A stretch of 64,000 bases of DNA from Aplectana chamaeleonis (taxonomy: Eukaryota; Nematoda; Chromadorea; Rhabditida; Cosmocercidae): NCBI GenBank assembly GCA_029168955.1, contig JAPDOI010000150.1, positions 1,240,001-1,304,000 of the forward strand, written 5' to 3'. A model generated the notes under the pieces. That model did not search any database. It saw only the letters and a list, made by a program, of their open reading frames with translations, and had not been told where the DNA came from. Every line of letters begins with the position of its first letter. Position 1 is the first letter of the stretch. This document shows positions 10,237 to 22,320 of the stretch, in pieces. The translations under genes and the position numbers were made by a program.

Positions 10237-11636
10237 ACTTTCTACAGTGGACGTTAAGTTCGAGTTTAGTGGCCATGCTTAACGTAGAGGTTTGGTGAAA
10301 TTACTGCCTCCCCTGTCCACAGTAATTAAAGCTATTGTACAAAAACTATCGACTACATATATTGCCGCAGTTGGCGATGTGCCAAAATGGATACAGAGCA
10401 TTTATCAGCATGATGGAATGACAACGACTTTTATCATAAATTGAGGAACCGAGACGAAAGGGATAGCCAAAAAAACATTGCATTTTCGTGTAGCATCCCA
10501 TGCATTTCAGAGTTTAAGTGCTCTTGCTCAAAGTGAGTTCTGTCACGAAACCAATTTCCAATTCTGGTTTTTCTCCAAGTTTGTGGCCGAAATCTCAAAT
10601 CCACTGCAAGAGCAGATACCATTTGAGTTATAAACAAGCCTCAAAAATAGAAAAAATTTGCGCCACAAGGAGGGTCGGATGCTAGTTCCTCAAATCAATG
10701 TGGCCGCGAAATTTTTGTCGAAAATTGCAATCGAGGGCAAATTACACACAGCTCTTCTGAAACCCCATGTAATGAGTGCGTCAATTTCCGTGCTTGCCGT
10801 ACTCGAAAAAAGTTTTCTCTGCAAAGACATTATGATGCACCACAGTAGAAGGTTGAAGCATGTTTGGAATGCATATTAATGAAGGTCTGAACCTTGTACA
10901 GCCTTTTACAGAGAAAAAAAGTAGCCTCTTGAAAGCCCGAGGGGCAATGCAAATTAGCCTGACATTGCGGGTTTGCGTTTGATACTTTTTGCACTGGAAA
11001 GCCTGACTGCAGGGCTTGTTCAAAGCCTTGTTCGCTGTGTCGGCCGGATAACAAAAATCGCCTAATCGTCTCGTCTATTCATAGACGATCGGCTGGCGGA
11101 AGGAAAAGGGAGGACTGCCACGAGCTGGCCAGAGAGAAGCGGCTTTGGCTTCGGAGCTCTTCCGAATCCGCTTCCAACTACTGCCCACACTCCCTAACTG
11201 TCTGTTGTTGCTGACATTACAATCAGCAGTCAACCATCGAAACCACACGAATCAAGACATTTATTGCACCTGAACGATTAATTTCGGATACTCATCGTCA
11301 TGTATCTCAGCGTGGACAGTGCAGTAAGTTGTTTTCAGTTTTTCCAACAAAGGTTGTAGGAGAGAGTCTTGCAAAATATCCACGAATAAACGCTTTTAGT
11401 GGCTTTTCCTTCCTAGAACACCTTTCTAAATTGGGCTTTAACCCACTCGTTCGGTTATCTCTTTCAAAATCTAGGTAAATTGGAAAGTCTCACCCTGGAG
11501 CAATTCTAAGCATACTGTTGATTTATGAACTTGTATAGAGATTTTCCAAGCAGTGGATCAGACACTACAATACTCAGTGCAGCGTAGTGGTTCTCTTATG
11601 ATTTAATCCCGCTTTGGTAATTATAAATACCTAGAG
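10237..11636. other. Unassigned DNA
   Basis: About 1.4 kb without a convincing gene or paired repeat ends. Frames of 60-80 codons near 10434-11054 overlap on both strands and have no motif. If a host gene exists here it is in short exons that I could not identify. Confidence 0.4.
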
Positions 11637-11857
11637 TCAGTCTAAACGAGATTGTCCTCCCACGCGTCCGGCGCGCATGTCGAGCGGCAGTCGCAAAGTC
11701 ATTTTTGACATGTTAATCGATTAGCAGGGTTATTAGACTAATAGTGAAAGATATTCCAGTCAGCTGTCTGCATCCGTGCAGAAGTTCGTCTGAAGAAATG
11801 CATTCGCGGCACGCACGCCTAACGCGTCGACGGAAAGTCTCATTCTGACAGACTCCG
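11637..11857. mobile_element. MITE of the CGAATGAGAC family
   Basis: AGTCTAAACGAGATTGTCC at the left and AAGTCTCATTCTGACAGACT at the right are diverged inverted ends of the same family as 25547, 26746 and 53691. GC-rich subterminal arms containing GTCGAGCGGC and ACGCGTCGACGG are present. Confidence 0.6.
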
Positions 11858-11876
11858 CTATAGTCCTGCATCGTGT

Positions 11877-12361
11877 TTGAAGGCACAATCCAAACTCAGG
11901 GAAGAAATCTGAGATTTTCACATAATTTTAGTGTAGACCCATCCCATGAAACACCTGCCAAAAGCGAGCTCTCAATTCCTCCGAATAAGCGAGATATAGG
12001 AGGAAGCCAACCTGGGGTGCCCACCTGGAGAAGCCACTTTGGCACGCCCCTTTTACGATTTTTCGAGCTCCACAGTGGCGAGATGATCAAATGTTTTTAA
12101 TCATTTGCCCCGTTCTTCCCTTCATTCTCGACTTCTCTCTTTGGGCAGGTCGGCTCGCATATATCGGTTGCAAATGACGGAAGTTACAAGCCTCGGACAA
12201 CTCGTCCGCCATGCTTCCACAGCTCGATTTTTGAGGGGCCATAACTTCGTTTCTGAGGGGTCTTGTACGAATCCAGAGACATCGTTGGAACTAGCACGGG
12301 ACCATTTCCAAGATACGCACAAAAACAGAAAAACGATTCCGAGGTTGGACTGTGCCTTTAA
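11877..12361. mobile_element. MITE of the GGCACAGTCC family (type C)
   Basis: Left TTGA-AGGCACAATCCAAACTCAG and right GAGGTTGGACTGTGCCT-TTAA, inverted, with the left TTAA mutated. Its interior shares CAAATGACGGAAGTTACAAG with the type-C copy at 57641. A frame of about 150 codons running from 12105 into the flank is an effect of this repeat and is not called as a gene. Confidence 0.85.
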
Positions 12362-13069
12362 GCAAGTCATGTATCCTTTGTTTCGGAACCGATTTTACTG
12401 CGTTCCTTCGCGCGCCTGGGTGGAGCGAGAGAGGAGACAGCGAGAAAGCGTACGGAAAAGAATACGCAGCATACGCGCGCAACCGCACGCGATACACGTA
12501 GATAAACTTCACTCCGAAACAAACGATACACTGGGTGCGTCAACTAGAAAGTGAGTATATTTTTCTAGGTGCAGTCCCTCGAACCAAAACTCTTCCTCTG
12601 TTCCATTTCTTCTCCTTACAGGACATTTCCACCCAGCCCTGGCTATGGCATGCAGGAAGGGTGCCCCAGGTGATAGAAGAGTAGTTTTCGTGATTACGAA
12701 ACTTGAGCTGAACAAGATTTGCTGAACTCACCGAAGTCAATGTCATACAGCTAAAGTAACCACATGTTACCGTCGTCAGCGCTTGCTAAAATGTGAGCAC
12801 TGATCTTTATATAGAGCATTTGGCAATTAGTGTCGTAAGGCGCTATCCATGGCCTGGCGCCTCGCCCACGCGGGCCATGGCGGCGATGGCTGTAAGAACT
12901 TTCTCATCGATTTCACTGTTACTCCATCTTCGATTTCATTCCATTCCAAAATAGTTAATAAAAGTACTATTCTCTGTTACCATGATAGTGAACGCGGGTA
13001 CAAATTTTGCTTGCTCATTAGGGCTCATTTTAATCCGCTCCGCCATGACGTCGCCGCTGGAGTGTTCAT
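12362..13069. other. Unassigned DNA
   Basis: No recognisable gene. A small GC-rich near-palindrome around CCATGGCCTGGCGCC...GGGCCATGGCGGCG lies near 12848-12885. Confidence 0.4.
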
Positions 13070-13346
13070 AAGGGGTCTGCAGAGTTGCAATGACCGGCGA
13101 CTAGTTGCCGAGCGTCAGCCTTGACGCGGCGACAAAAATGTTTCCGAATATTATTGTCGCCGCGTCGGTTGCCGCTCGCTGGCAGTGACGCAGGGCCGTC
13201 GAGGGGTGAATCCACTCTGCGGTGCCCCCTCGTCGCCCCTCACGCCGCGTCGGTTGCCCTCGTCGCCAAATGTAATCGATATTGCATCACCCAGCTCTGT
13301 TCGTCGCTGCGAGCAACGCCACAACTTCGACTCTGCAGACCCCTAT
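13070..13346. repeat. GC-rich foldback with AGGGGTCTGCAGAGT ends
   Basis: AAGGGGTCTGCAGAGTTG at about 13070 is inverted as CGACTCTGCAGACCCCTAT ending near 13345. The interior contains repeated, partly inverted TGCCGCTCG, CGCCGCGTCGGTTGCC and GTCGCC phrases. About 275 bp; probably a MITE. Confidence 0.7.
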
Positions 13347-14052
13347 AGCCTCCGCAAGAGCGCCACGCGCGTGCTGCGCTAGCGTTGAGGAGTATGAATA
13401 GCGCCCAAGATTTTCCAGCGAGCGATATCTGGAGCGACATTCGACTGGTGACCTTGTTGATGTTGAACTGCAGCGTAGTAGGATTAACTAGGAATGCTAG
13501 TGTGCGACGTCAAGATAATCGTGCACTTCTCCTAAATCTTTGCTGTTTTAAAGTATGGGTTGTGATATCACCTAATGCAGACGGTTATAGGAGCTCAATC
13601 CGGATAAACATACGTACGTAGGTGTGCCTATGATGTGAGAGCATCTATGATGATGTTTTAGAGTAAATTTCGAAAGCGATTATTCTCCTGCAATAGGATC
13701 GAAAATAAAAGGAGGTTATTTCGCCTCTTAACCCTATACAATCGCGCAAGGTTATCAAAGAGTCGTATTGAGAAGAAGCTCAAACTGACACTCCCCGAGG
13801 CTCGTCAGCAGGGTTGAAAGTGTAGTTCAAGTTTTGATTTGGGAAACCATGTTGTTGTTGTTGTGTGTAGGTCTCTGACAGTACATAAATTACCCGTGCT
13901 TGAAATTCGCTAAACGACTCCTGGGATTCCAAAAATGCCATTTTCATTTCGTCAGAAAAAAGTAAGCGAGCCACGTGGAATTTTTGGGGTGTTCAGAAAA
14001 TTTTTACGGATTCGGCTCGAAACTTTCGAATGGGGTTTATTTAGGGCGCTGA
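13347..14052. other. Unassigned DNA
   Basis: No recognisable gene. A minus-strand frame at about 13780-13974 includes LLFSDEMKMAFLES and a QQQQ run and ends at the foldback that begins near 14053. I considered a transposase fragment but no family motif is convincing. Confidence 0.35.
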
Positions 14053-14474
14053 GCCCTAATCTGGGATCTATTCCTCACTCGAACGCTAACGTCGGACAGG
14101 GAACGAAATTCTCATGCCGTGAAATAGCGTGTTTTGGTGTGTCGATTGCGTCCAACACTACTCATTCTACGACATCATGGAAAAAATTTACAACAATGCT
14201 CTTTTAATTTGCCTGTACAACTCAGCCAAAATTGGTAAAGCTTGGTCATTTTAATCTCCTTATACATGCATTATCACATAACTTAAGTTTTCTTCTAAAA
14301 CAAAACAAGGAAATCAAGGAATGAGATTCCCGAGGTAACAAAAATTTCCAAGATGTCGTAGAATGAGTTGTGTTGGACGCAATCGACACATAAAACCACG
14401 CTATTTTACGGCATGAGAATCTCGTTCACTGTCCGACGTTAGCGTTTGAGTCTATTCCTCGCCAGACTTAGGGT
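14053..14474. mobile_element. Foldback element with roughly 135-bp arms
   Basis: The left arm contains CGAACGCTAACGTCGGACAG and TGTGTCGATTGCGTCCAACA, and the right arm carries their inverse (CTGTCCGACGTTAGCGTTTG and TGTTGGACGCAATCGACACA). The arms run about 14054-14190 and 14337-14474 around a loop of about 150 bp. No coding capacity. Confidence 0.85.
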
Positions 14475-15298
14475 TATTGTAGGTCACGGTAGGCATGACT
14501 TGACTTACTTGACTTAATCGGTTGGCTTTCGCCTGACGCGGTCATTCCGTGTTTTCATCGAGGTGCGCCGTCCTAGTAGTCAGTCGTGTTCAGTTTTCGC
14601 GGTCCTCAGCCACATTTTGAACACAATCCATTCATTGGTCGCTATGCCACTTCCTGCGAAGTGGAACAACGCGCCTGCATTGCCTTTCAGTGCCGAGTGA
14701 TATCAAATCCTCCTTCATCACATCCGTCCAAAACTTTCTCCTACGTCCAGGCGGCCGCTTCCAGACAGGACTCGAAAGCATCCTTGGAGCGTGTTGAACA
14801 AGACGATGTGGCGGTCATCTGAAAAAATTACCCAACAAAAACGAAGACGACCTTGCGTTGCCGCTTGCGATGGCGTTGGGGGATGTAGGCACCTCCCTCG
14901 TGTCAAGCGTTTACGTACGTAAGGCGTAGATTTTGTTGTCTAAATAGCCTTAGACGGTAGGCATAATGCAGAGAAATTTTGAGTCGAATCTGAGACTTCT
15001 ATCGCAGCATTCGCGACATCGTCAAAAGTCGAGTTTTGCCAGAATAATTTCCCCATTTTGAAGCTTCGGACCAATTCAGATGGAATTTTTCTAATATTGA
15101 GAAATGGGCCTCAGATTTGTGATCAGCACCTAAAAAACCTCCAGAAAAAGTTCTAAGCTCAACCCGAGACAATTTTTTGAACGTCCTAAAATGTTGCATT
15201 GGTGTACACCTTTTCTCTTCAAAACGGATTATCAATGCTGTCTCTTTGTACAAATATTCATTTTTCAATAAATTTTTGGAGTTGTATCTATGATATTT
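14475..15298. other. Unassigned DNA
   Basis: No gene or paired ends recognised. A weak TTCTAAGCTCAAC/AGCACCTAAAAAACC phrase recalls the CGGTAACCTACCG-type repeats at 20690 and 55000. Confidence 0.35.
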
Positions 15299-15469
15299 TG
15301 TGCTTCTCTAGGCCAAATTCCGGTCGGCAATTGCGTCTCGGCACGCTTGGCAGCCGCGCAGCCATATCGAGTCGGCCTTGACGCTGAAAACTCGACTGGC
15401 TAGAGCGCGTGCGGCCGCAAAGCGTGTCGGGACGCATTTGCAGACCGGAATTTGGCCCAGAGAAGCACA
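15299..15469. mobile_element. Short MITE of the TGTGCTTCTCTGG family
   Basis: Left TGTGCTTCTCTAGGCCAAAT and right inverse TTTGGCCCAGAGAAGCACA. Subterminal arms carry GCAATTGCGTCTCGGCACGC and its inverse. At 171 bp this is the shortest of four clear copies (others at 23653, 29623, 51691), which all include a GCGGCCGC palindrome in at least one arm. Confidence 0.9.
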
Positions 15470-16362
15470 GAATGGCGTTGCGGCGCTTTGTGAGCGCAAA
15501 AAAACGTCGCAAAACGCTTTCTTTGCAAGAAATTTGCTCGGTACTGTATGTACGTACATATAGCGGTCAGAGATTTAGGAGTCAACTCAAATTTCTTTAG
15601 GGGTTCATTGAGGTGCTACCTATTGAATCCAATACCTTATTCGGTTTTTCGAAGAAAGATTTCATCAGGTTTGATGACGCTTTGCTAGCTTAACTTATGG
15701 TAATCCTTTCAAAACCGAAGAACGAACAAAAGATAAATGATCATCACTATGAGAAACCATTCGCGGCATCGTTCCAACCATATCGGAGACTGGCCAATGC
15801 ACGGTATGCCTACCGTAATTCCCCGAAAATCTTTAGTCTTTCGCAGATCTCATTTTCCTGTTTAGCGCCTCAAACAAGAGCTCTATGTACAGTGACCCCT
15901 ACTTCGCAAAAATTTTGGCTTCCGGCAGGATCAAATCCGCGGCGGGATTTAAACCTATACACTCTAATGATTTTCAGCCTTCACTTTCATCCCTCTAAAG
16001 ATTCAATTCCCTCAGACTGAGGTGCTCCGATACCTTTGCCCGCCTTTGCGCGCGTTTTTCCTATTTCTTTTTGTGGTTGTATTTTATTCTACACTGTTTT
16101 GTTTATCGGATTTCAATTCTCACGCGACAAACTGCTTCCTATTTGGTTCAGAAATCTTCATGACTCACTCCGTAGAATTATCGTCTACTACAATTTCCTG
16201 CCGCGAGACAGAATTGCAGTGTCACATTGATCTGCTTTCCTTTCTTTCCCTGATTTCTCATAAGTATTTGAGTTGTGCAGTATCTGACCTGATTGAATGC
16301 GAATTTGACGAGAGTAGTAAACTTCGAGTTATTCTGAAAGTCGTATTCAAAGATTGGCCGCC
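15470..16362. other. Unassigned DNA with open but anonymous frames
   Basis: Plus-strand frames of about 107 codons (15697-16020) and 114 codons (16022-16366) lie next to each other. The second has a hydrophobic stretch near its start. Neither carries a motif I recognise, there is no clear splice structure, and the second runs into the MITE at 16363, so I do not call genes. Confidence 0.4.
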
Positions 16363-16854
16363 TTAAAGGCAGTGTTCACGATAATCTTCGTTTTTGAGAT
16401 TAATAGCTAAATCGATTGGTTAGCCCCCGGGTAGAACATAAATGACGAAGGAATCGAGAAAAACGCACCAGAAGGTCACGAAATACTTTACTCTCACCCC
16501 ACCTTTTTACTCTCACAGGAACTGTTCGTTGTGACAATGAAATCATTTGTGGGCCCGTCACTCACAATTATTTGCTTTCTGTTGCTCCGTTTTTTTCTTC
16601 GGACCCTAACTAGCACTATTTCGCCTGGAATATGCTTCCATTTTCGACTGATCCCATTTTTCGCCGGTGACAACCACCGTGAACATGTTCATACAACTGG
16701 ACAACTAGTCCAAGCCAGAGATTAATGTCACTGAAATATGACGTATTAGTGCGTTTCTCGCCGTTTCTTCGTAATATCTGTAACACTCGGTTTCCAATGC
16801 TTCGTTTTGAGTGGAAAACTCGGGAACGAGAATCAGCGTGAACACTGCCTTTAA
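16363..16854. mobile_element. TTAA-flanked MITE, GGCAGTG family type A
   Basis: TTAA-AGGCAGTGTTCACGATAA on the left, GTGAACACTGCCT-TTAA on the right. The type-A interior (GGTGACAACCACCGTGAACATG, first 20 bases GGTGACAACCACCGTGAACA) is in the opposite orientation to the 9747 copy. Confidence 0.9.
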
Positions 16855-17149
16855 AGGCTGGTCGCCTTATTTTTTTTTGTGATAATGAATAACTGGAAGT
16901 ATCCGGATCACCGTATACATAAATCTGCGTGCTATTCTATTTGTCATTTTTAGCAAAAAAAACATATATCAAAAAATTGAAAACTTCAGAATGCAATAGA
17001 ATTTTTTATCGAAGGGCTGCCACGCGTCGATGTTGATGCGCAATTGTTGCCTCCAGGGAGGGTCCACTATTACCCATATCAACGCAGAAATAACGAAAAG
17101 TATGTAGTGTACTATTTCTTTTGCAAGAGAAGGTTCGCTACCGATAGTC

Positions 17150-17445
17150 TAAGGGGTATGGTATACTTTTGCGACACACGGTCGCGTCGCTCTGCACAGC
17201 GACAGCGACCGATTCCCGTCCTTTAAATCTGTCGCTGTCGCAGTGCATTGCACAGCGGTTCGACAGTGGTAGCGACAGGCTATGGCACAGTTGCAGTATG
17301 TCAGCCCTCCGCGACACGTCGCTGCGACCCACACGCGACATCTGCTCCTACGACGACCGTTGCCGTTGCTCCGATGCGGGTCCCGTCACTATTTCTGTTG
17401 GATTGCATGCCTGTCGCTCATTACAGCGACAAAGTATACCATAGG
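17150..17445. repeat. Foldback rich in GCGACA phrases
   Basis: GGGGTATGGTATACTTTTGC near 17153 is inverted as ACAAAGTATACCATAGG near 17429. The interior has many copies of CGACAG, GTCGCT and CAGCGAC on both strands, so it can fold on itself in several ways. Overlapping frames on both strands are caused by this. Confidence 0.75.
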
Positions 17446-17718
17446 TCTAAGGGGGAAACCATACTTACATCGTGCCACGGAAATTGGCGCGATGTGATTT
17501 GCTCTGCGATGTGCATCACGCTCAAGCGAAACCAGGAGGAAATTGCGAAATCTCTGCAAACGCTCTCGTGATGTCCTCACATCGCAGTGCAGAGCGCTGC
17601 GATGTGATAAAGTCGCGCACCCGCGCTAAGCAGCAAGCGATTGCGCGAAACGCGGTGACCAGTGCTAGGTCACCCTTCTGAGTGCGATAGCATCGCTTCA
17701 AGTATGGTTTCCTCTTAA
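17446..17718. repeat. Adjacent foldback rich in GCGATGTG phrases
   Basis: GGGGGAAACCATACTTACAT near 17451 is inverted as GCTTCAAGTATGGTTTCCTC near 17695. The interior repeats CGATGTGATTTGCTCTGCGA and variants (GCGCTGCGATGTGAT). It directly follows the preceding foldback, and the two have related outer ends. Confidence 0.7.
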
Positions 17719-18105
17719 GCGACTTGTCAGTGATTGCCGCGGCAAAACCACTCACTTTGAAATGAAAGGTGGGTCACACACGAAAACTACGGTTTGAGTT
17801 ACAAATCTCGGACTATTATTTAGAGTCTTTGTATAAAATCTGTTTCAATCTAATGGATGACTTGAAACCTGTTCCCAAATGCTGCGGAACTGGTTTTTCC
17901 TGTAAATAGTTTCAGATTTGCATGTGGCAGAATTTGTTGAGAAAGTCTGCCATAGAATCGCGCGACCGACGCTGAAGCGCCGAGCCTCACTTTGCATAAC
18001 GCCCGGTAGGCCCTGACGCCGCGGCTCGAAAATTGCGAACCCGTTTTAGGAGAAACAGTAAATACTGAAGGCTGTGGATATTCAGCACCACCTAAAATAC
18101 CCGCG

Positions 18106-18866
18106 CTAAGTTTTGTAAAAACGGGGAGCATCTGGCAATCTTGGCAAAAAAGCGTCCGATGCATGTAACTCTGTTGAATGAAGACTTTTTTGAATTCTGA
18201 AAAGACTATCATATTCACAGATCAAATCGCTACCTAATTATGTCACTTGTTTGTCGAAGTTCCCCAAGAGCACTTTGTTCTTGAAGGATTTTTGCAATTC
18301 GTCGCGCGCGGCGAATGCGGCGAAATTTTGAGCAGTATTTGTACAAGCAATGGAAGAGCAATCTGTATGTTTTCTTCAAAAATTAAGTACAGGTGGGAGT
18401 ATCTCAAGGTTTGTTCAGGTTGAATTTTTGAAACCCTCAATTAAACACGCTTGAGAACTACCTGAAAAGCCAGAGTTTTGTTGCGAAATCCCCGGACTCA
18501 TAAATGAAGGATTTCAAAAATTCAACCTGAACAAACCTTGAGATTCCCCCATCTGTACGTAATTTATGAAGAAAGCATACAGATTGCTCTTCCATTACTT
18601 GTACAAATGCTGCTCAAAGTTTCGCCGCATTCGCCGCGCGCGACGTTTTTTGAAAAACGATTGCAAAAACTATTTCCTTTAAAAACGAAGTGCTCTTACG
18701 GAACTCCGGCACACAAGTGACATAATTAGGTAGCATTTTTATCTGTGAATATGATAGCGTTTTCAGATTCCAAAAAAAGTCTTCATTCAAAAAAGTTGCA
18801 TGCATCGGACGCTTTTTTGCCAAGTTTGCCAGATGCTCCCCGTTTTTACAAAACTTAGCGCGGTTA
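18106..18866. mobile_element. Large foldback element, copy 1 (about 760 bp)
   Basis: Almost the whole element is two inverted arms. The left arm starts CGCGCTAAGTTTTGTAAAAA and the right arm ends TTTTTACAAAACTTAGCGCG. Further paired landmarks are GGGGAGCATCTGGCAA, AAAAAAGCGTCCGATGCATG and the CG-rich CGTCGCGCGCGGCGAATGCG. Non-coding. The second copy is at 59363-60152. Arms of this length are characteristic of Foldback-type elements. Confidence 0.9.
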
Positions 18867-19195
18867 CTGTATGTCGAACAACCAACAGCGAAATATTCAT
18901 ATTAATTTCCTAACGGGGTTCTCCGTTAGGAAATTAATAAAGAAAAAAAAAGAAAGAGAAATAAAAAAGGATGAAAAAAAGGTTTGCTTACTGAACACTT
19001 TTTCGATTTTCTTAGTCTTTAGTTCGACTTTTTATTCCACATGTTTTTATTTTGCTGAGTATCTCATGGAACCAATGTTTTGTACTGGGGGTGTGCTTGC
19101 AAAGGAACTATTAGACTACTACCCAGCCTGGCCATTCCCAATGAAATGCAAATTTCTGAAACCGTTTTTGGCGTGGAATCCGATTACATATTATA

Positions 19196-20458
19196 GGTCT
19201 AGAGTTGAATTCGCGTTTTGTTGTTATTGATATTTTGTAAAAATAAGGTATTTTTATATAACAACGAATTTTTATGTTATAATGCTCACTGTATTATCGT
19301 TTCTATTGATATATAACTTGTACGTACCTTATAAAAAAGTATTATTTTGGTTTCCAGAATATGTCAACTTTTGTGCCGGAAAAACGCCATTGCGAGCTCT
19401 CCTTTTCCTTTTCATCTCCAAGAAGAAAGCCACTGACGCGCACCAAACTTGCCCAAGCTTACGGGGATGCTGCTCCATCCATAAGAACCTGCAAGAATGG
19501 TTTCAGCGTTTCAAATCGGGTGATTTTGACGTTAGGACAAAAAGATCGTCCAGGACAGCCAAAGTTCGAAGACGAAGAACTTCCGGGCTTTGTTGGATCA
19601 AGATTCGGCTCAAACACCGAGAACGCAGCTCGCGGCATCTCTCGGCGTCACCAAAAAGCAATTTCTATTCGATTGAAGGCAATGGGAAGATTCAAGGAAG
19701 GAAAAATGGATCTATGAGCTCTCAGAACGCAACAAGAGCAGAGAAAAGCAACTATAAATCTTGTTGGACCGATTCCAAAGAAAATCACACACCGCATCAT
19801 AACTGGCAGTAAGAAAATTGGGTGTACTACGACAATCCGAAGCGAAGAAAATCGTGGGTAGTCCTGGTGAAACAACAACTTCGACCGCAAAACCAAACAT
19901 CCACGGGAAGAAAGGTCTTACTGTGCATATGGTGGGATCAGCATTATACTGTACTATGAACTACTTCAACCTGGCAGAAACAGTTACTGCGAATCGCTAT
20001 CAACATCCCAACTGGCGCAATTGCGGCATGGGGAAATCGAAGCAAAGAGACCAGAATGGGCGGAGTCGACGAAAAAGTCATATTGCTTCATGATAACGCT
20101 CGACCTGTTGCTCGAACGGTAAAGGGATACGCTAAAGTTCAAATGGAAGTCTTACCGCACCCGCCGTACTCTCCAGACATCGCCCCGTCGGATTATCACC
20201 TTTTTTTTTTTTTTCCGGTCAATGGCGCATAGTCTGGCGGAGCAGCGCTTTCAAAGATCGTCGATCAAAAAATGGCTCGATGAATGGGTGGAGGCCAAAC
20301 CAGAGAAAAATTTTATTATGATGAATCCGCAAGTTACCCAAACTCTGAAAATGGTTGTGTTAATGACGGAAATTATTTGAATAAAAATTTTGTTTAAGTA
20401 TGTCCAGTTTTCAATAGTGTAAAAAGCGTAAAAAAACGCGGAAATTAACTTCTAGACC
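19196..20458 (+). pseudogene. Decayed mariner transposon with frameshifted transposase
   Basis: Inverted ends GGTCTAGAGTTGAATTCGCG (left) and its counterpart CGCGGAAATTAACTTCTAGACC (last 16 bases AATTAACTTCTAGACC) are flanked by TA at 19194-19195 and 20459-20460. The transposase begins at about 19361 (MSTFVPEKRH). Recognisable mariner stretches follow in shifting frames: QAYGDAAPSI, KSGDFDVRTK, WVYYDNPKRRKSWV, KPNIHGKK, HDNARPV and YSPDIAPSDYHLF. The second and third catalytic aspartates survive in HDN and SDYHLF. The segment expected to hold the first (TGDE) now reads TGS after an indel. Multiple frameshifts, a T run near 20202 and stop codons make it inactive. Its termini differ from both other mariners in the window, so it is a separate lineage. 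Confidence 0.9.
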
Positions 20459-20689
20459 TAATACTTTCGCAGCTGCCTAAACCCACTCTCTAAAAGGGTA
20501 TAGGCGTTTTTCTCCAGATTTTCGTACCTATGGTACCTCCCGAAAAGAGCACTAATCGTCGGAAAATCGGGAAGCGGACCTCATAATTGTGTTCAGCGCT
20601 CAAAACAATCCCTTTTGAGCTAAGTTTGGGTGAAGGCACATTTTCCAAGCTTTGCCCAGACTGGTAGCGTTCTGGACTTTGGTTGGGCT

Positions 20690-21380
20690 GTTATTTATAC
20701 CAATTACAAGGCTTTGAAAGCGTCTTAAAAACATTCCCGGTTTGACTCAGAATCCTCCTAGGTGGGTTATTTGGCGCGTTGATCACGAATCTGGGGTTTA
20801 CTTGTCGATTTTCCGGAGTTTTCGAATTGATTCGTTCAAAGCTTTCCATCGGGGAAAAATTTGATGGCAAATCGCGCCTTTTGACGATTTCCGAAGTGCT
20901 ACGATAGATATTGCTCGAATTGTTCCTATGGGGGTTATTTAGAGTGCTGAACACTAATCTGAAATCCGTTTATCGATTTATGACAGATTTCAGTAAATTA
21001 CGGTGGGTTTACGGTAGTTTGGTCAAGGTCTCAAATTTGACTCAAAACTTTTCTGCGGGGGTTATTTGAGGGTGGTGAATACGAATTCGATGTCCGTTTG
21101 TCGATTTTCGAATAATTGAGGTAGGTTTCGCCCCCTACGTGGCATGTTAACTACCGTAACCTACAGTAAACCTCAAAATTTCGACAAGCGAACCCCAGAT
21201 TCGTGTTCAGCACCCCAGATTACCCCTAAATACATGTTTTTAGCAGAATCCGAAAAAAAAACCTTTAGAAACACCCTAAAAATTTCATGAAGGGTATTGA
21301 AAATTTCACAAAATCTCCTTACTTTGCCGCGAAGCTTTTAGAAACGCTCATAACTTCTTTCAGAGCAAGTCTAGGCAGCT
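20690..21380. repeat. Diverged interspersed repeat with CGGTAGGTTTACGG phrases
   Basis: Phrases such as GGGTTATTTGAGGGTGGTGAA, TCCGTTTGTCGATTTTCG, TACGGTGGGTTTACGGTAG and CACCCCAGATTACCCC occur in direct and inverted order. The same phrases recur at 35030-35240, 55000-55960 and, weakly, 2200-2330 and 31130-31260. This is a dispersed family with internal inverted symmetry. I could not define element ends. Confidence 0.6.
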
Positions 21381-21845
21381 GCAATGAGCATATTCGGCCA
21401 CCAAGCTGAGCTTGAGCCACCACGCAGTTTTCGCAGTGTTTTTCCTGTGAGCCTTCAAGGTGGCTCGCAATGTTCGGCTAGATGTCTGCTCTTGTTTTTC
21501 TTCAAAAAAAGATCACACACGAATCGCTTCAATATGCCGAATTGCACATCAGGGGGAGAACACAACATCAGAGACGAATTGAGGCAATTTGGTCTCGGTG
21601 ATGTTCGGCTTTGGTCAGCTCTATCGTAGTGGGATGGCAGTAAATACGTCGTAATACGATTCAGCAACGCCCAAAAATGCTCCCTCGACGTCTTTCTGTC
21701 TGCAGAAAGAATCAACCAGGAAGCAGCTGTCGAAGAACAGTATTCGTACACCTTCATATATACTTAGCTTCACCATAATCATTGATTTACGGATATTTTG
21801 TGTCTTAAGCCGATTTTCTATCACATTATGAGCTTAGATATGAGC

Positions 21846-21990
21846 GTATAAAAACAGATTACGATCTCTCCTAACTGAAGTCACAAATTGTAAGCCGTCT
21901 TCAATACGTATATTATTCTTCGAATCAGGTCTTCCCCCGATCTACTACAGCGCTCTACAGGGAATAAACGACGGCTAACATGATGAAGGT
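21846..21990 (+). promoter_or_regulatory. Weak candidate promoter and first exon
   Basis: A TATA-like GTATAAAAAC at about 21845 is followed about 130 bp later by AACATGATGAAG and a donor-like GTACATT. A downstream ATTTTTAG then opens a frame that could continue it (KLELVLSLTF) before stopping near 22107. The total product would be under 40 residues. This pattern could arise by chance and no protein family is recognised. Confidence 0.2.
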
Positions 21991-22320
21991 ACATTGTTTG
22001 TTTTGTGTTTTTAATTTTTAGAAGTTAGAGCTTGTTTTGTCCCTAACATTCCATTTTATGCGCTGCAGCCCTAAAACTTCCATATCATCTTATACCTATT
22101 TCGAAAGCTGAGAAAAACTGAGAATTGTTCGAAAAGATCAATTAGAAAAGTTGCTAGAATTGTATTCAATAACCATATTCTTAATCATCATCCTATTTTC
22201 TCGCGCGTTTCCGAAACTTATCTCAGAAGAGTGTGACGACGCTTTTTAAAAGAGATCGGCATTTTTTCTATCTCACTAAATTTACACTAATTGAAGAGTT
22301 GTTTCAATTAATTTGCAACT

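Noticed and set aside
12105..12554. Plus-strand frame of 149 codons
   Set aside because: It runs through the right half of the type C MITE, and the peptide has no domain.
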